Source: Quercus robur (lineage: Eukaryota; Streptophyta; Magnoliopsida; Fagales; Fagaceae). From it: a DNA stretch of 64,000 nucleotides. Every line of letters starts with the position of its first letter. Within the stretch, counting starts at the first letter, position 1. Location: contig NC_065537.1 in NCBI RefSeq assembly GCF_932294415.1, positions 51,628,302-51,692,301 on the forward strand, read 5' to 3'. Position numbers and translations under genes: made by a program. Positions 1 to 14,600 of this stretch are shown here, piece after piece. Under the pieces are notes generated by a model. That model searched no databases. It was given only the letters and a program-made list of their open reading frames with translations, and was not told the origin of the DNA.

Positions 1-2039
1 TACAACTATTGTCACTGAGCAATAAAATGCAATTTTTTGTTTGTACTTAATAGTAAAAAGGAAGCCATTAGTTCTATGCTAAAAAATTAAAAATTTGGTC
101 TTCCACCTTTACTCTTATTTCAAACCCATTCTTATACAGTAAAATATTTCTTCATACTTTCAGTCGTCAAAGTGACATTTTTCAATTAAATTCAAATATA
201 GAATTCCAAATTAGAGTTCTAATTTTAAGCCATGTGTCCCAATATATTTTTCTAAATTTAGGTGTCAAGTGAAGACTACACCATACATAAATATACAAAT
301 TTCCTCAAATCACGTAGAAGTCTTTAATGACTCTCTCTGTCTCTTGGCTCTTCACGTTGTTTTTTTTTTTTTTTTTTTTTTATCATTCCCAATCACTCTA
401 AAATCCTTTCTAAATTTTTGTGCCAAAGGAATATATATATATATATATATATATTTATAAAATCAAAATTGAGAGAAAAATATAATTTAAATTCTAAATT
501 GGATAGTTAATTTTGTATCATGTATCTTATCTAAAATTTTAAATTTTTGTGCATGCATTAACACCTAACACGGAAGTTAGAAAACCACAATAATCAAGTT
601 CATTCACCTAAGCAAAAACATTTAACTTGCACACTATAAAAATCCCTACCATCCCATTCATTGTTCTTATAAGCATAAACATACAACCTTCCAGAAACAT
701 TCAGCCACATTTTCCACAAAAAAAAAAAAAAAACATTCCTACGCCTTCACCACTTAAAAGTTAAAACTAACACAAACTTTCACTCTCGCATAGATCTTCA
801 CATTTAACTTTCGTCTATTTTTCAAATGCATAATCTTTTCTCTGAGTTTTTAAAGGCATTGAAGGTAGTTTCTCTCTATCTCCCTTGCTTTCATATTCTT
901 ATGTTTTCCCCAATTTGGGCTGCAATTTGTGCAATCGTTTTTTTTTTTTTTAGTGGTATGATGAAGATCAAAAAAGCAAAGTCTCCGTTAACAAAACAAA
1001 TCACACACTCCTAAGAAAAGGTGAGTAAACGTTTTTCTTTCTTTTTGTGAAAATTTTGTTTTTGAATTATATATAAATAATAATTAAAAAAACGTTATGA
1101 AGCAGGCAATTATCACTTAGAAAATAAGCAAGCAAAAAAAGAAAAAAAAAGTGCTTCACAATATCAAAAATTAAGAATTAATAATTTTTTTTTAAAAACA
1201 ATATGGACAATTTACATTTTCTACCTAATAATATTCTTACAAGATTTTTTAAAGAGTTAACAAAAAATAAGAATAACTATATATCAATAGTATTTAAATT
1301 ATATATATAGGAATTATACTATGCACCTCAATGTGTATTTTTTAAGTATATCTATGCATATGCATGAGGTTACAGGCTAGAACCATAAAATTTGAATCAT
1401 TTGCATTTTCTAATAAAGTTTGCTAAATCATAAATTAGAACCATCATTTGTAACTTAAAATCTCCGAATTTATACATCTAATCTACCAAACAATACCTAC
1501 TAAATAATAAAGCACAATCTTTCTTGTCCAAAGCATATTTTATGTCATTGTGATGACACTGAACCATACTCATGTGGAACCACACAATAATAATAAAAAT
1601 AAATAAAAAGAAACCATCCATTGATCACACATCACATACCTCCCAGAAATCAATTATATGAATTCTATCAAACTATACTCATATAAGCTAGAAGATAGAC
1701 AATACAAACAGCATTTCATATACGCCCAACGTACAATCCACCTATACACACAAACCACTCTTATGCCAATTATTTATAAGCAATTACAAGTAAAGCCCCA
1801 GTTGATAAGCCATATCATATAAGGTTTGCTGGTCTGCTCGACTGAAATTGTAAAAAAATTACATAATGCTAAGTTTTGTTAATAAAATTTTCTGGTTAAT
1901 AATATGAATTTAGACTTAACTAAGCTTTCTAAACATGAATAAACTCATGATTAATAATAAAAAATAAAAAAACCAATAGTAACACTTAACTAATAAAATG
2001 CAATTTTTTTTTTCATTGTCTTATTTAATTATATCCATT
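1..2039. other. AT-rich intergenic DNA
   Basis: No supportable gene. The stretch has long T and A runs (around 361-380, 720-733), an (AT)n tract near 431-452 and no open frame with recognisable protein similarity. It may be the body of the Helitron whose 3' end follows at 2068, but I see no 5' end. Confidence 0.6.
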
Positions 2040-2068
2040 CCCGTGCGGTAGCACGGGTTACATACTAG
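2040..2068 (+). mobile_element. Helitron 3' terminus
   Basis: A perfect 7-bp stem (CCCGTGC / GCACGGG, 2040-2057) is followed by a short AT-rich spacer and CTAG at 2065-2068, then T. A hairpin about 10 nt before a terminal CTRR next to a T is the signature of Helitron 3' ends. The element would extend leftwards, possibly beyond the window. No Rep/helicase coding is seen, so it would be non-autonomous. Confidence 0.65.
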
Positions 2069-2290
2069 TTTGATGAATTAGCACTAACCAAACCAAGATT
2101 AGTTTTATGTGGATGATCAAATATCGTGGGACATGTGTAAAATTTAACAAAAATAAATATTTTCAAGGAGTTTTAGTTCTATTTGTGGAAGACTATGAGT
2201 TCTGAAACACACATAAAAATTGAATTGCCAAATATGGGGAGGGGGAAAATAAATCGTCAATGTAGCCCCCCCCCCCCCCCCCACCAAAAA

Positions 2291-2547
2291 TTGTGCACTC
2301 TTTCTTTCTCTCTTTAGCAAATGGCGATTTTTTTTTTCCACTTCCACCCATGGTGTTATGGAAGAAGCTAGAAGGACCAAAAATTATAGGTTAATCTTGG
2401 ACTAGTTTCAATTAGAGATAATTTTTTTTTTTTTTTTTTTTTTTGAGATTTTGACACAAGATATGCACTCTTTATTTTGGAGAATGGCGATTTACCCTCT
2501 TTGAGCGAAAGAAAAAAAAATCGTCATTTGCTAAAAGAGTGCACAAT
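2291..2547. repeat. Imperfect inverted repeat with C-run
   Basis: The arm at 2291-2338 (TTGTGCACTCTTT...GCAAATGGCGATTT) is matched in reverse complement by 2511-2547, with an 11-nt length difference and a loop of about 170 nt. A partial third copy lies at 2463-2491. An unusually long C run (2266-2281) lies just left of the first arm. This could be a foldback element; I found no clear TSD. Confidence 0.5.
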
Positions 2548-2550
2548 GAT

Positions 2551-3330
2551 GTTGATTTATTTATATATTTATTTTTTTTCAATGAAAGCAACCCAACATT
2601 TTCTATTGCCCCACGATTTTTTTAATTTTCAGTGCTTTCATCTACCTAGGAGAGCATAACAACACTGCTTAAGTTGGTTACCTACATAGCCAACATTGAA
2701 GATACTTTTTTATTACAAGATATTTCTGATGTTCTTCTTTACTTCCTCAAAACTATTTTTATCCTATGATTTATATTGTCTTCAATATCTCAATTCTTAT
2801 GAATTACTGATCTTAAATAATATCAAAAAAAAAAAAAAAAATCATGTTTTAGTATATGTTATCTATGAAATTTTACCATTGTTTCATCCTTCTTTCTTTT
2901 TTTTACTCAACTTTTTTTTGAGAATTTTTTTATTTTTTTTATTTTAAGGCATCCCTTTTTAGATTCTCAACTTAATTTTGACTCTACCTCTAATTTACTA
3001 TATAAAATGCCAAAAACTTAATGCATCTCACATTCAGAACTGTAGATTTCACTAGAAGAGAATAAATAGTTAAAAATACAATTTAGTAACTTAAAAAGAG
3101 AAAGCTTCATATTAAAATATTTGTTTTTAAGATGAGATGATAAGACACTTTAATTTAAAAAACCAAAACTCTTTTAATTACAATTTTTTTTTTTTTTAAA
3201 GCCAAAGAGAGAGAGGAAAAACAAAAACAAAAGAGAGAGACAAATGGATTCCTTTCCATGTTACATTGCGTTTGGATCTGACATCCGAAATCTCCCCCCA
3301 TAAAAATTAAATCCTACAACACTCCACAAA

Positions 3331-3361
<31 letters not shown>

Positions 3362-3814
3362 GATAAATGGGTTTTCTCAGTGAAAGTCAACACTGGCTCT
3401 GCCAAATCCCACCATGGCTTTCTTCTTCCCCAGAGCCTTCTCACTCTCTGCAACAATAAAACAGTCACCACCTCTTTACCCTTCCCTTTACTCAAAGAGC
3501 TATCTATAAAAAAGAGTTGAATCCAACTCTTAAGTCTTACTACAAGGGGTACAAAAAAAATACCATATATTACATTTCTAAGCAAACCAAACCAAACCCA
3601 GTTCCTCGGGATTTTCAACTGTTTACCTTCGATTAAGACACTTTGTTTTTGTCAGTTATAGAAATCCTGATCTGGGTTTTTTATGGGACAACCTTATAGT
3701 TGTTGTCACTCTACTATTCCTCACTCTTCTAGTTTTAGTAAGACTAGAATTCTGTTTCACTCTATGGCTAGCAAAACAGACTTGACATAAACATAATTGG
3801 TGTAGCTCTGTAAC

Positions 3815-3848
<34 letters not shown>

Positions 3849-3894
3849 TTTTTTTTTTTTGTGTGAAAATTTAAGCTTTGCAAGGTTGGAGAAG
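2551..3894. other. Upstream region of the ATL gene
   Basis: AT-rich DNA to about 3200. Then a CT microsatellite (about 3331-3361), typical of plant 5' UTRs, and an (AT)n tract at about 3829-3849 just before the start codon. The transcript of the ATL gene probably starts in this interval. I cannot place a TATA box with confidence. Confidence 0.4.
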
Positions 3895-6800
3895 ATGATA
3901 TCTACGGGTTTAAACTTGGTGATGACTGTGATAGGCTTCTCAGTGAGCACTATGTTCATCGTGTTTGTGTGCACGCGCCTTGTCTGTGCTCGGATTCACT
4001 TCAATGCTTCAAGGCGCTCCTTTCCTGTGGCTTCCAGATCCGATCTTGGTCTTGTAAGCTCAGCTTTTTATTTTTTTGTTTTTATGTTTTTACTTAAAGT
4101 TTCTTTCTTTATTTTATTAGTATTATATCTTTTGCCCCATTTGCTCTATTCGATTCTTTTGTTCAATTGTAGTTTTCTGTTTGACTTGTTCAGTTGTTTG
4201 GTTGCACAAGATAATATTTTTATTTATTTTATAGTTGAACATATATTTCGCTTAATGATAATTGCTTTTTATTATCGTAGCAAGACACTAATTGATTTTT
4301 GGCATTCGCAAGATTTGAACCCATTTTGGGATTTTACCGGTTGAACTAAGTGGAATTCATTGTTGCACAAGTTAATTACTTTAGTAGTTTTGTGGAATTA
4401 TCAAAAATCAATTGCTGCAGATTTGATCATTTGTGGATATCCTCTAATAAATGGATTTCTTGTTTGTTGTATCATTTGGTTTCAGATGAGGAAATTTTGG
4501 TTGTAATTCATTATTATTATTTTTCTGTAAATTATTATGGGATTTTGCAGTCAATCTCATATGGCTTGATTTGATCTCTTGGTGTTTTGATACTTCTTGA
4601 GTGTATTGTTTAGTTTTGGTAATTACATTTTGTGATTTGGTTGAGAATCTGAACTCTGAACTTACCACTTCATGAAGCTGCACAAGAGTTGAAATATTCG
4701 TTTGTTATGTTTTGGATTAGTATTTTGTTGAGTTTCTGGGTACGATATAAATTCAATATGTTATAAGTCCAGCTTGTGTCTTTTATGATTCATTTATTTT
4801 TATAGCAGTGTTGGTATCTTTAATAAAATGCTCTGCTCTGTCTGTGCACTTACATTGTTCAATTTTTTTTCTTTTTGTAATGGTACAGCTGGAGCGAGGT
4901 TTACATGGCCTTGAACCTGTAGTTGTAGCCAAATTTCCGACAAAGAAGTACAGTGATGAATATTTCTCAGCTTCAGAAGATGCTCAGTATGTTGTTTCTT
5001 TCATTGTTGAATTCTTCAATGTACTGGATTTTATCTGTCCTTCTCCAATCCTATTCTATATAGGTGATTATTCTTTCATTCTAGATGATTGTGTGTCTAC
5101 AATTTGCAGGGTTTGTTATACTTTTTCTATTGTTCCTAAAGTAAAAGCATATATCACTTTGTGTGTGGACAAAATGTGCTACATAGTGCATCGTTTATCT
5201 TTTACTGTTTTTAGCGTAATTTATCAATTATGCTGAGGCATGGAGAGTTTGAGTGAATTTTGGTTTGGGACGATAGTCTAAAACAAATTTTCACCAATCT
5301 TTCCTTATGCCAGTAAATATTGTAGCTATTTGGTGTATATAAGAGAATGATCTTGGAAATCCTTTGGTAGTGAGGTGGCTCCAAAAATGCACCCTTCCAT
5401 CAGTGTTGGTGATTTCAAAGAGATAAAAGTGAGAAGAACCCACACAAAAGGGACTGCAATCAGTAAGAAATATAATCCAGTAGAGGATGAAAAGTTGTTG
5501 TAAAGTGAAACGCAATGTCAGTGAGTGGCTTTGTGGGAGAAATTGTATGTAGTCATCCATATTTTATATTATTTATCTTGCCACTTCTTTCAGCAAGATT
5601 ATGAGCAGACCAATGCATAAACCTAGATTGAACTGCAAATGCAACGTGTTAGAATCATGTGGTTAAATGATTCCATTTACCATTTTCCATAAGCTTAAGC
5701 TTTTGAGAGAATCGGTAATTTAACACAAGATTAACTTTCTCATTGATTGACCTCCATTTGATGTTCTCTCTTTCATTTTTTTAATTAATTAATTTTTTTT
5801 ATCAAGTAATATGAAATTTTATAAATTAAAGATATTTAAGTATATAGGAAGTGTACATAGGGTTTCCCAAAAATTTACAACTCACCTGTCAATTTTGTGA
5901 TGGACATCTTTGAAAGAATTTGGTTTGAGGAAAAGATATGCTGGTTTTGGGAGGACTATCTCTTACGCAAGAATCACCTTTTGCCATTTTCTTAACTATT
6001 ATTTGTAGAATAATGTGGTGATGCTGTAAAATACTAAGGACATTGCCTTTGTTTGCAAATAAGACACCTTTTGTAAGCCTTGATGATGATTCATATTAGT
6101 AATTCTTTATTATGACGATTTGGGAAATTTGTAAACCTTGATGATGGTTCTATTATTCCCTAGGGTTGGTTTTGTCTTGTGGATTCTCTGCATGTAGATG
6201 GACCTCTATAGGAGGCTTATTTTGTGTAGTTAAATTTTGTTATTTCATTTGAGACATTATTTTTTCAGGATTGGGGGTTATGCTGGATATCTGATATGTG
6301 TCTTGTTAAAAGGATATTTAGTTTGGTGGGTTAAATTCTAGATGGAAGTTTAGGTTGTGGAAACATGTCATATGCTCTATGTAAGCTTTAGTGGTATTAT
6401 ATGGAGATTGATGGAGACAGATTAGGCTTTTTTAATCACTACTATTGGGACCTGTATGGCATCATTAAAAGCAACCACATCATATGTTGGTGGAGCATTA
6501 CAGGAAATATTTTAACCATGTAGCTTATCACTTCAATTCTTCCTCTCCTAGCTTTTTGTGTGGATTCACTGATAGAATGTTGTCTACAACGCATAACCCA
6601 AAAAAAAAATAAATAAAATAATAATAATAATAATAATAAAAAAGAAAAAAGAAAAGAAAAAGAAAGACTGATGATGATTACAGTATAATGTGAACCCTTG
6701 TCCCCATTGCTAGCAATAAGTTGAAGGATATTAGGTCTTGATTATTCTCTGGTCATTTGGGATTTTTTCCTTCATGCCCTTGATAAGGTAGTATTTGAAT

Positions 6801-8668
6801 GTTTTATGGAAAAATCAGTGATCTGCTTCTAGTTTTGATTCAATGAAACTGGACCTGCTGAGGACATGATGTGTCAGAACCTGACACTAGTTGCAAAGAT
6901 GCCATTTCGTAGAGATGGGGTGCTTGAAGTTTAAGCATGCACAATTAAGAGCTTGATTTCCGTTAGTGGGGAAGCTTAAGCAGTAATAGAGGAGATTGGC
7001 AAGTAGGAGGATAGCTTTCTGTGAAGTTCCTCTTTATCTTCTTTAACCTCCAGTCAGGCCAGGGTCAAATTCTGTATTTGGTCTAATAATGGGGCATGGG
7101 CATCCCTTTGTAAAGTCATGCACATTATAATTCCTTGAATTTTTACTTAATAAAAAAAATTGAAAATTTCCTTCGATTTTGGGTCCTTTAGCGTTGTTTA
7201 CCATTCTCAATTATTATTTGAACTTTTTGTAAATCACTTTTTTTTTTTCCTCCCATTTCTGGAAGTTTCTATTGGCATATATCTGGACCATCAGATTGTA
7301 ATAAGTATCCGGAAATGGCAACATGGTTTTTGCTGTCAAAAGTTTAACAAAACATAAGATTATGACAGTGATTTTATCAAGTCAAACATACCGATATATA
7401 ATTAAAACCAAGCAAGATAATTGTAACCGCATCCTCTCTAATTTGACAATTTAATCTGTTCTGTATAAAGCAATGTTCTAAACAAATGTTGATTTATGCA
7501 TTGATGTTCTGCACTAGGCAAAACGGAGATAGAGTTAAGTATATCCTTCTTACCCATGCCTCAATGTGTGATGAAAACATGCAAACCTCTAGACAGTGCT
7601 TTTACGTCTTAAGCACACAGAACAAATCTTGGCATTAAATTGTGGCATCAATTTAGTCTGCTTTTGTTATATATTTTGTTAATTTGATATGGTGGTACTT
7701 ATAAAAGGTCATAAATAGTATCCTTCAATGTTGAGGGGTTTTCTCTCCTTCATTCTTCTTTGTTGCTTTCCCTGAAATATCATTTCTGTATATGTTTTTG
7801 TGAATCTAAGACTGCAGTGTTTTTCTCTTATTGTTATGACATAATGCCTGGCACTTTTGAGTTGCACTATAAAAAATTGAAGAAAAGATCAACAATCCAC
7901 TTTGTGCTCATAAAGAATGATGGAAGAAGAAAGGGTTCAATAATGCATATGACTTCCTCAGATAACGTTTCTTTAGCATTTTCTTTATTTCTTCTTCTTG
8001 TTTCTGTTCTATTCTTTTCTTTTTCCCTAGTCTTTTATTATGATATAAGATGGTGGCACCCTAAATCTTTGGTAACTTGTACCAAGACATTTGTGCTGTG
8101 GTGTTCTCATAAGCAACTTGTAGGAGTGTAATATTAGATTTGAAGTTTGGTTTCCCATGAACAGTTATTTATATTTCTTTTTTCCTCTCATTTCCTGCTA
8201 ATGAATCCTGCTAACTAAATATTTTACAAATGTGGCAGATGCACAGTTTGCCTTGCAGAATTCCATGGTGAAGATGTATTGCGTATCCTCCCCTACTGTG
8301 GGCACTCCTTCCATGTCACCTGCATAGACATATGGCTGCAGCAACATTCGACATGTCCTGTTTGTCGAATTTCATTGCGCGAGTTACCTGAGAGAAAACG
8401 CTTAATGCAACCCTTGTTCAGTTCAGCTGTTCGATCTCATTACAGTGTGGAGTCCTTCAATGGCCGTTCTTATCCCTGTCTAGCTGCTGGGAATGGGTTT
8501 CCACGACGAACCCATGGCAACCGTGAGAGGGGCCCAACTCAAGAGGGTCAATTTTCACCAGAGGGTGATAGAGCAGAAGCTGGGGAGAATGTCTCCCCAT
8601 TAACTGAAGGTAACCAGATCATCAAGGGTTCGGAAACCAAACATGTAGAAAGCCCATCAAATCCCTAA
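3895..8668 (+). CDS. RING-H2 finger protein, ATL family (E3 ubiquitin ligase)
   Basis: Three coding exons, 3895-4053, 4889-4986 and 8239-8668, join in frame to 228 residues. Introns are GT-AG (835 bp and 3252 bp). Exon 1 encodes a hydrophobic membrane segment (about residues 6-32). Exon 2 encodes the basic/aromatic stretch with a GLE version of the ATL 'GLD' motif. Exon 3 starts with the RING-H2 domain (residues 87-128: C87, C90, C106, H108, H111, C114, C125, C128), spacing C-X2-C-X15-C-X-H-X2-H-X2-C-X10-C-X2-C with the conserved Trp in CIDIWL, then a polar, probably disordered tail. The family are membrane-bound E3 ligases that recruit E2 enzymes through the RING. The first ATG in exon 1, just before the membrane segment, is taken as the start. 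Substrate is unknown. All zinc ligands are present and I see no defect. Confidence 0.9.
4054..8238 (+). other. Introns of the ATL gene
   Basis: Intron 1 (4054-4888) begins GTAAGC and ends TTGTAATGGTACAG. Intron 2 (4987-8238, interrupted from intron 1 only by the 98-bp exon 2) begins GTATGT and ends ATGTGGCAG. Intron 2 is long for this family and contains an A-rich/AAT microsatellite (about 6600-6665). I see no transposon with defined ends inside it, and open frames here are chance. Confidence 0.8.
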
Positions 8669-10227
8669 ATTAGTCAATTTCTTGGAATCCAAGCTTGCAT
8701 TCATCAGGACTTGAGATAATTGGGAGTTGAAATGGGTATGTCCAAAGAATTAGAGAATTGAATCCATTGGAACTGTGACCTAGGAACTTGATTGTTTTTT
8801 TTTTCCTTGTGGCTTACTGTATATATTGCAACAATGATTTGTTTTACCCCCCCTCATTTCTTCCCTTTGACAGTGGCTAGCATTGGCAGTTTTGTAATTT
8901 CAGTTGTATAACTAGTAGTCTAGAATTAGTTCAAGATTGTTGGAGGTGGTAGTTTCTTCACTTTGTCACGTGCATGCACCACTGCACCCCTACTCTTTGA
9001 AAGCACATGTTCCATCTTTTCTCTTTTGGGGTCGGATTTCAGCTAGTTCTTCTATGACCATATTTTGCCACAATTTTTGTCTTAACTTGATGACACGTGA
9101 CTATATGATTGGTGAACTATCACTCTCACATGAGATTACTTTTTTACTGCTGTTTATAATTGCATATGTTAATGATGTGGTAAGAGTTGTGACGCAAGTT
9201 ATGTTCATATATTTTCTCACTGTTAACTTGTCTTTCATTTTTACCTTGTCTTTTAGCATGAATTATTACATTGGATTCTCTAATCTGTACTGTCTGTCTT
9301 TTCTGTTAGCTCTGGGATATCTTGTTTTGTAGACAGGTTTGAGTTTTGCTAATGTTTCTCACGGGGATGCACTTTCCCGAATAAGTTAGATTATCTTTTT
9401 CTTACTTTCATTGTCAAGAAAAGTGCATATAATTATTGTGCTTTTGGTTTTCTCCGGATGAGAAAAGAGATTTGATAACTTTAGAATATTTCGCATAAGT
9501 TCGTTTAAAATTTTTCGTCTATCTTAACTAACCAATTTTTTTATTTTTTATTATGCAACCATTTTGTAAAACACCCAAATCAAATAATTTATTTTCTTTA
9601 AACAGTCATTTTTTATTTTTTATTTTATCATTTCACCAACCAACACTTTCCCTTTCTCTCTCTTCCTTTTTTTGGATATTAAGGAGGATCAAGGGAAGAG
9701 AGGATTTGATGAGGGTGAAAGAGGAGAGAGAAAAAAAGTATCAAAATAATAAAATAAAAAGTTATAGTAAATAATGTCCCATCAGATGTTATAGTAAATA
9801 ATAAAGTTATGGATTCATAAAGTGATATATAGTAAATCGCAGTCTATCATATAAAATTATTGTGCCAAAAATTATGAAATTTTATGTAATACTAAAATTA
9901 CTTAAGTTTGATTCGGTTTTTGTTTTAAATTTATTTAAGTCTACATGGTATTACATGTGACATCAAAATTATTATTAAAATAATGTCCCATCAAACATTA
10001 TTCATCCATGTCAAATTTATTAAAGGAAGTGATTATTTTGAGTAATATCAAAAGTTTAACTACTAAATAAAATATTTAAAATGTTAGGACAATTTCAAAA
10101 CATGAAATAAAGGCTTCGGAACAAAAATACTATTAAACCTATATATTAGGGAACTAATTTTTTTTATTTTTTTATTTTTTAGAGAAAACTTATCAGTTAT
10201 TAGAAACTAAATCATGACATCTTGATT

Positions 10228-10273
<46 letters not shown>

Positions 10274-10840
10274 GAAAGAAAGAAAAAGAAAAAGAAAAGA
10301 AGAAACTCTCAGGTTAAGATATACCCCTCTTAGCCAAGGCATGAGCATAGAAATTTGCTTTTCTAAAAACATGCCTCACGCTGCTCTGATGAAAACTTAG
10401 ATCCGCAATCATTGAGAAGGGGAGAAAAGGATCTGTCACTTATTTAGTACACTCACTCAAATATATATTTTCAATTTTTAAACAACATTACACGTATTTT
10501 TATATATTTTTTTACCCATACATATTTTCATATATATTTTTAATCGTATATTTTCAATTTTTAAGCATCAAACAACCCTTTCTCTCTATGTTAACTTTTT
10601 TGACTGAGTCTCTGTGTTAACTTGAGTACTTTGTTCTCATACAAAAAACGAAAATAAAAAAAGGACGAGCACTTTATTAGAACACCGTTTAGATTAATCC
10701 TATGATTGCCGGTGTGCCACGTATCCAGATTATTCTATGAATGCCTGTGTGCCACCTATCCTTGGTATGATTACCTTCTCTAGTTTTCTAATAAAGGAAT
10801 CTTCCCTTGTTTGTAGGGGTCAAAAAGGCAATCATGTAGT

Positions 10841-10871
<31 letters not shown>

Positions 10872-11014
10872 CTATATTATAAAACTTATCCTAATTCCAA
10901 TAATCTCAGATCTCCGTTCCACAAAAAAATCCAAAAACAAAAAAAAAAAAAAAAAAGAAAAAGAAAAAAAAAAGAAAAGAAGAAAAACACTTTTTGCATC
11001 AACTTTTGTTGAAG

Positions 11015-11051
<37 letters not shown>

Positions 11052-11652
11052 TTGCAAAATATGACTTTTGCGTCAAATAAATACTAAATAGTTGTCTTAT
11101 AATGATCATGTAGTAAATTATGTTGCTTAAAATGTTCATGTCAACAAAACAAGTTGACATAAAAAGTAAATCTTTTCATGGCAATTAATAACTTTTCTGG
11201 GTGAATCTTTTCCAGAAGACTAGTATCTTCTAAGAGAGCTGTTAACATAGACTCCGATATTATATATAGGCTATAGCCATTAACAAACATAGACTTTTCT
11301 AAGCAAGCACAAAGTGCACAAAAAAGCACACATGACCCATTTTGAACCTAGATGGTGATGGGCCAAGGCCCCGAAATCCACTAGAGGTCTGAGCAAGCCC
11401 ATGTATGTATAACCAAGCAGGAAAAGAAAGAAAGAAAGAAAAAAAAGGAAAAAAGAAGAAGATAATAATAATCCTAGTAACAAAACTATAGGTTACCTTA
11501 AGTCTAAGACCGGTCTACATAACAAGGCCTAGATCAAGAGTAGGCCACCAACCAATACCATGGGGTTGTTTTCATCCAATATGCTCAAGATACGGGTAAG
11601 CCCATTGATAAGGCCCAATAGGGAAGTGAGGATAAGAAATAATAACCTGAAC
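8669..11652. other. 3' flank of ATL gene and intergenic DNA
   Basis: About 8669-9300 is probably 3' UTR and downstream DNA. Beyond it is AT-rich sequence with very long homopolymers: A about 10231-10272, T about 10842-10871 and A about 11018-11049. A degenerate direct repeat of the words ATGATTGCC/GTGTGCCAC lies at 10699-10760. No gene recognised. Confidence 0.5.
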
Positions 11653-11664
11653 CATTGGAACTTC
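11653..11664. repeat. Target-site duplication of LINE (left copy)
   Basis: CATTGGAACTTC, repeated exactly at 14803-14814. The two copies bracket the LINE. Length and position, next to its A-rich 3' tail, fit target-primed reverse transcription. Confidence 0.8.
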
Positions 11665-14600
11665 TTCTTTTTTTGGTAAACAACGCTTGGAATTAACTAA
11701 TGAACAACAAGTCTATTACAACAAACAAGGCCAGCTTTATCTCTAGCCAGCATTTCAGCCACCACATGTCAAACAAAAAAAGAAAATCAGTTACATCAAG
11801 TTCAGCTCCCATCCTTGCAAGTCGGTCAGCGCAACCATTTGCTTCCCTGAACATGTGCGCCACCGAAGAGTTAGGGAATGTCTGAATCAGGTCCCTACAT
11901 TCAGAAAGGAGAGGTTCAAGCATTAGATTGACCATAGAAGGCTTTGAAACAAGCTGAACAATAAACTCAGCATTTTAATACAAATGTTCTCAATCCCCAT
12001 TTTTTTTGCCATGGTGAGCCCATCCTTCAGAGCCCAAAGTTCTACCACTGTGCTCGAAGTGCTGCCCATCTTCCTCACAAACTCGCCTATCCAGTCTCCA
12101 CTGTTGCTTCTCAAAACACCACCCCCACCACCCTTACTCGGGTTTCCATGCATAGTCCCATCTGTATTCAGCTTCACCTAACCCGTAGGAGGCTTGTTCC
12201 ACTTCACTTGTACCTGCACTCTACTCGGCTTGTTTGGTTCATTGGAAACAATTGCAAAGTACTCCACTCCTTTTTTTAGGCATATAGAACTCGTACCCTC
12301 TGCTACTCTACCTATCTGAAATATGGTTTTATTTCTCTGCAGCCAAATAGTCCATATTGCTTAAGGAAATAGAATTTTCCATGGTACATGGGGTCTTGGG
12401 TAACTGGTGGAAGTCCCACAAAACTTCTTCAGCCAATCTTCCAAATTCAATCCAAAAAATCTTGGTTATTCTCCTCAAAACCCAAATCTTTCCACATCGC
12501 TTTAGCAACCTTACAGTCCCTAAGTGTATGAATGATAGATTCAGCCCCTTCACTGCATAACTCACACGTCGGGTCAAGATTTAACCCTCTTGAACCAAGA
12601 ACTTCCTTAGTAGGAATGCTGCAATGAGTGCATAACCAAATAAAAAATTTTATTCTAGGGGATGTATGTGCTTTACACACCCATTGATGAGGGCTAGTGT
12701 TGAGGTTCAAAAGATTAAACCATTTAGCTATGAGATATGCAAAATTTAGGGAGAAGGAGCCATCTTTAGAGAAAGCCCAAAATAGCCTGTCTTCATGGGA
12801 AGGATTTGTTGCAATGGGGATACCTTTAATTTCTTGTAGGATTCTGTCAAGGAGTACGAAAGAGAAACACTCCACGCTATTTATCAAGCTCTAGGCCGGA
12901 AGCTTGTCTTCCCTCTCATTTAAAGGACCTTCAATTTGTTGCTTGAGTGGTTCGGAAGGGAGCCAAAAGTCAGCCCAAGCACTCACACTTTCTCCGTTAG
13001 CAATAGACCATCTTAGACCCTTGTTAAAAATAGCCCCTCCCTTCTTACAAGCTAACCAAATCCGAGAGGCAGCTTGATTCCTAGAGTTTCCCCTCAAGCG
13101 ATGCGGGGTAAGATATTTGCAGGTGAGCATTTGAGCCCACGACATTTCCGGGCTGGAAACAATCCGCCAACAAAGCTTCGCCAAAAGAGCTGCATTCCTT
13201 GCTTTCATGTCAAAGATCCCGATACCTCCCAAGCTAATTGGATTTGTGACCTTATTTCACCCCACAAGATACATTTTCTTCTTATCCACAATAGATCCCC
13301 AAAGGAAGTCTCTCGCCAATTTGTTTACCTCCTCACATACCTTGACCAATAGTTTATGACACTGCATGATATATTTGAGTATGGCAGTCATCGCTGCCTT
13401 AATGAGCACAAGCCTCCAAGCCGGCAAAAGGCATTTGGATTTCTAGCCATCCAGCTTGGCTTGGACTCTTTCCACGACAAATTGAAATTCATTCCTTCTC
13501 CTTCCTTTGTGGATTATCGGGAAACCAAGGTACTTCCTAAGGTTATTAGTTTCCCCAATCCCAGTAAGGTTCACAATATCCAACTTATCCTCCCCGGTGA
13601 CGTTAGGCAAAAAGAAGATTTTGGATTTCTCCATGCTGATTTTCAGACCTGAAAGCTTACAAAAATCATCCAAAACCTCCACAACAGCCTCCACATTTCT
13701 TTCATTAGTTTTGGCAAACAATAGGAGATCATCAGGAAAAAAAAATATGGGAGAATCTGGGACCGCTACAAGATGCCTTGATCTTCTTCCAACTCCCCTC
13801 CTCACACTTCAAATTAATTAAGGTACTCAAGTACTCCATACAAAGGATGAATATATATGGTGAAATCGGATCACCTTGTCTCAAGCCACAGGAAGGGAAA
13901 ATTTCACCAATCTGATCCCCATTAAAAAGCAACGCTACCGAGGTAGTAGAGATGCAACTTAGGATAAGCTCCACTGTGTCCAAATGAAACCCCAAACTCA
14001 TAAGCATACTCCTCACAAAACTTCATTCCAAACGATCATAAGCCTTCTCAAGGTCGACTTTGATTATCATGAAACCTTCCTTCCCTTTTCTTCGCTCAAT
14101 TGTGTAGACTAATTCTTAAGTGATGATCACATTATCGAAGCTTTTTCTACCTGAGATAAAGGCTAGTTCTAGATGAATCTTTTCCAAAGCACTCAGTGAT
14201 TTTTCGCAAAGGTGCATCCAGGATTGCTTCCCTTGCTGCGTGGGCGGAATGCTTATTAGGGGTTGAAATTTCGGCTAGTCCATAAGGAAGTGCCAGTACG
14301 GATTTGGCGTGGTGATCCAAGCTTCGTCCTCCATCGGCAAAAACCCCATACGAACACTCACCTCTGTCAATGGAAAAATGTTTTTCCACGCCTCCATTGC
14401 TTCCTCCACGTACCAGCCCATGATGTCTACTGGATCTTTATGAATTCGTTCTATTGTTTTGTCGCCTATTGGAATGACTTTCCCTTTGAGAAAAATTACC
14501 CATTTTCCCATTGTTGTCTCTATTTCCTTCTACCCCAGCTCCGAAGTGGAAATTTTGGCTTAAAGGAGGTAACTTACCTTCAGATGGGTTATACTTAGAG

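Noticed and set aside
3859..4344. 161-residue open frame over the first ATL exon
   Set aside because: It reads through the GTAAGC donor into intron 1. Only 3895-4053 belongs to the gene.
10737..11057. Open frames on both strands rich in Lys or Phe
   Set aside because: They are products of long A and T runs; no protein similarity.
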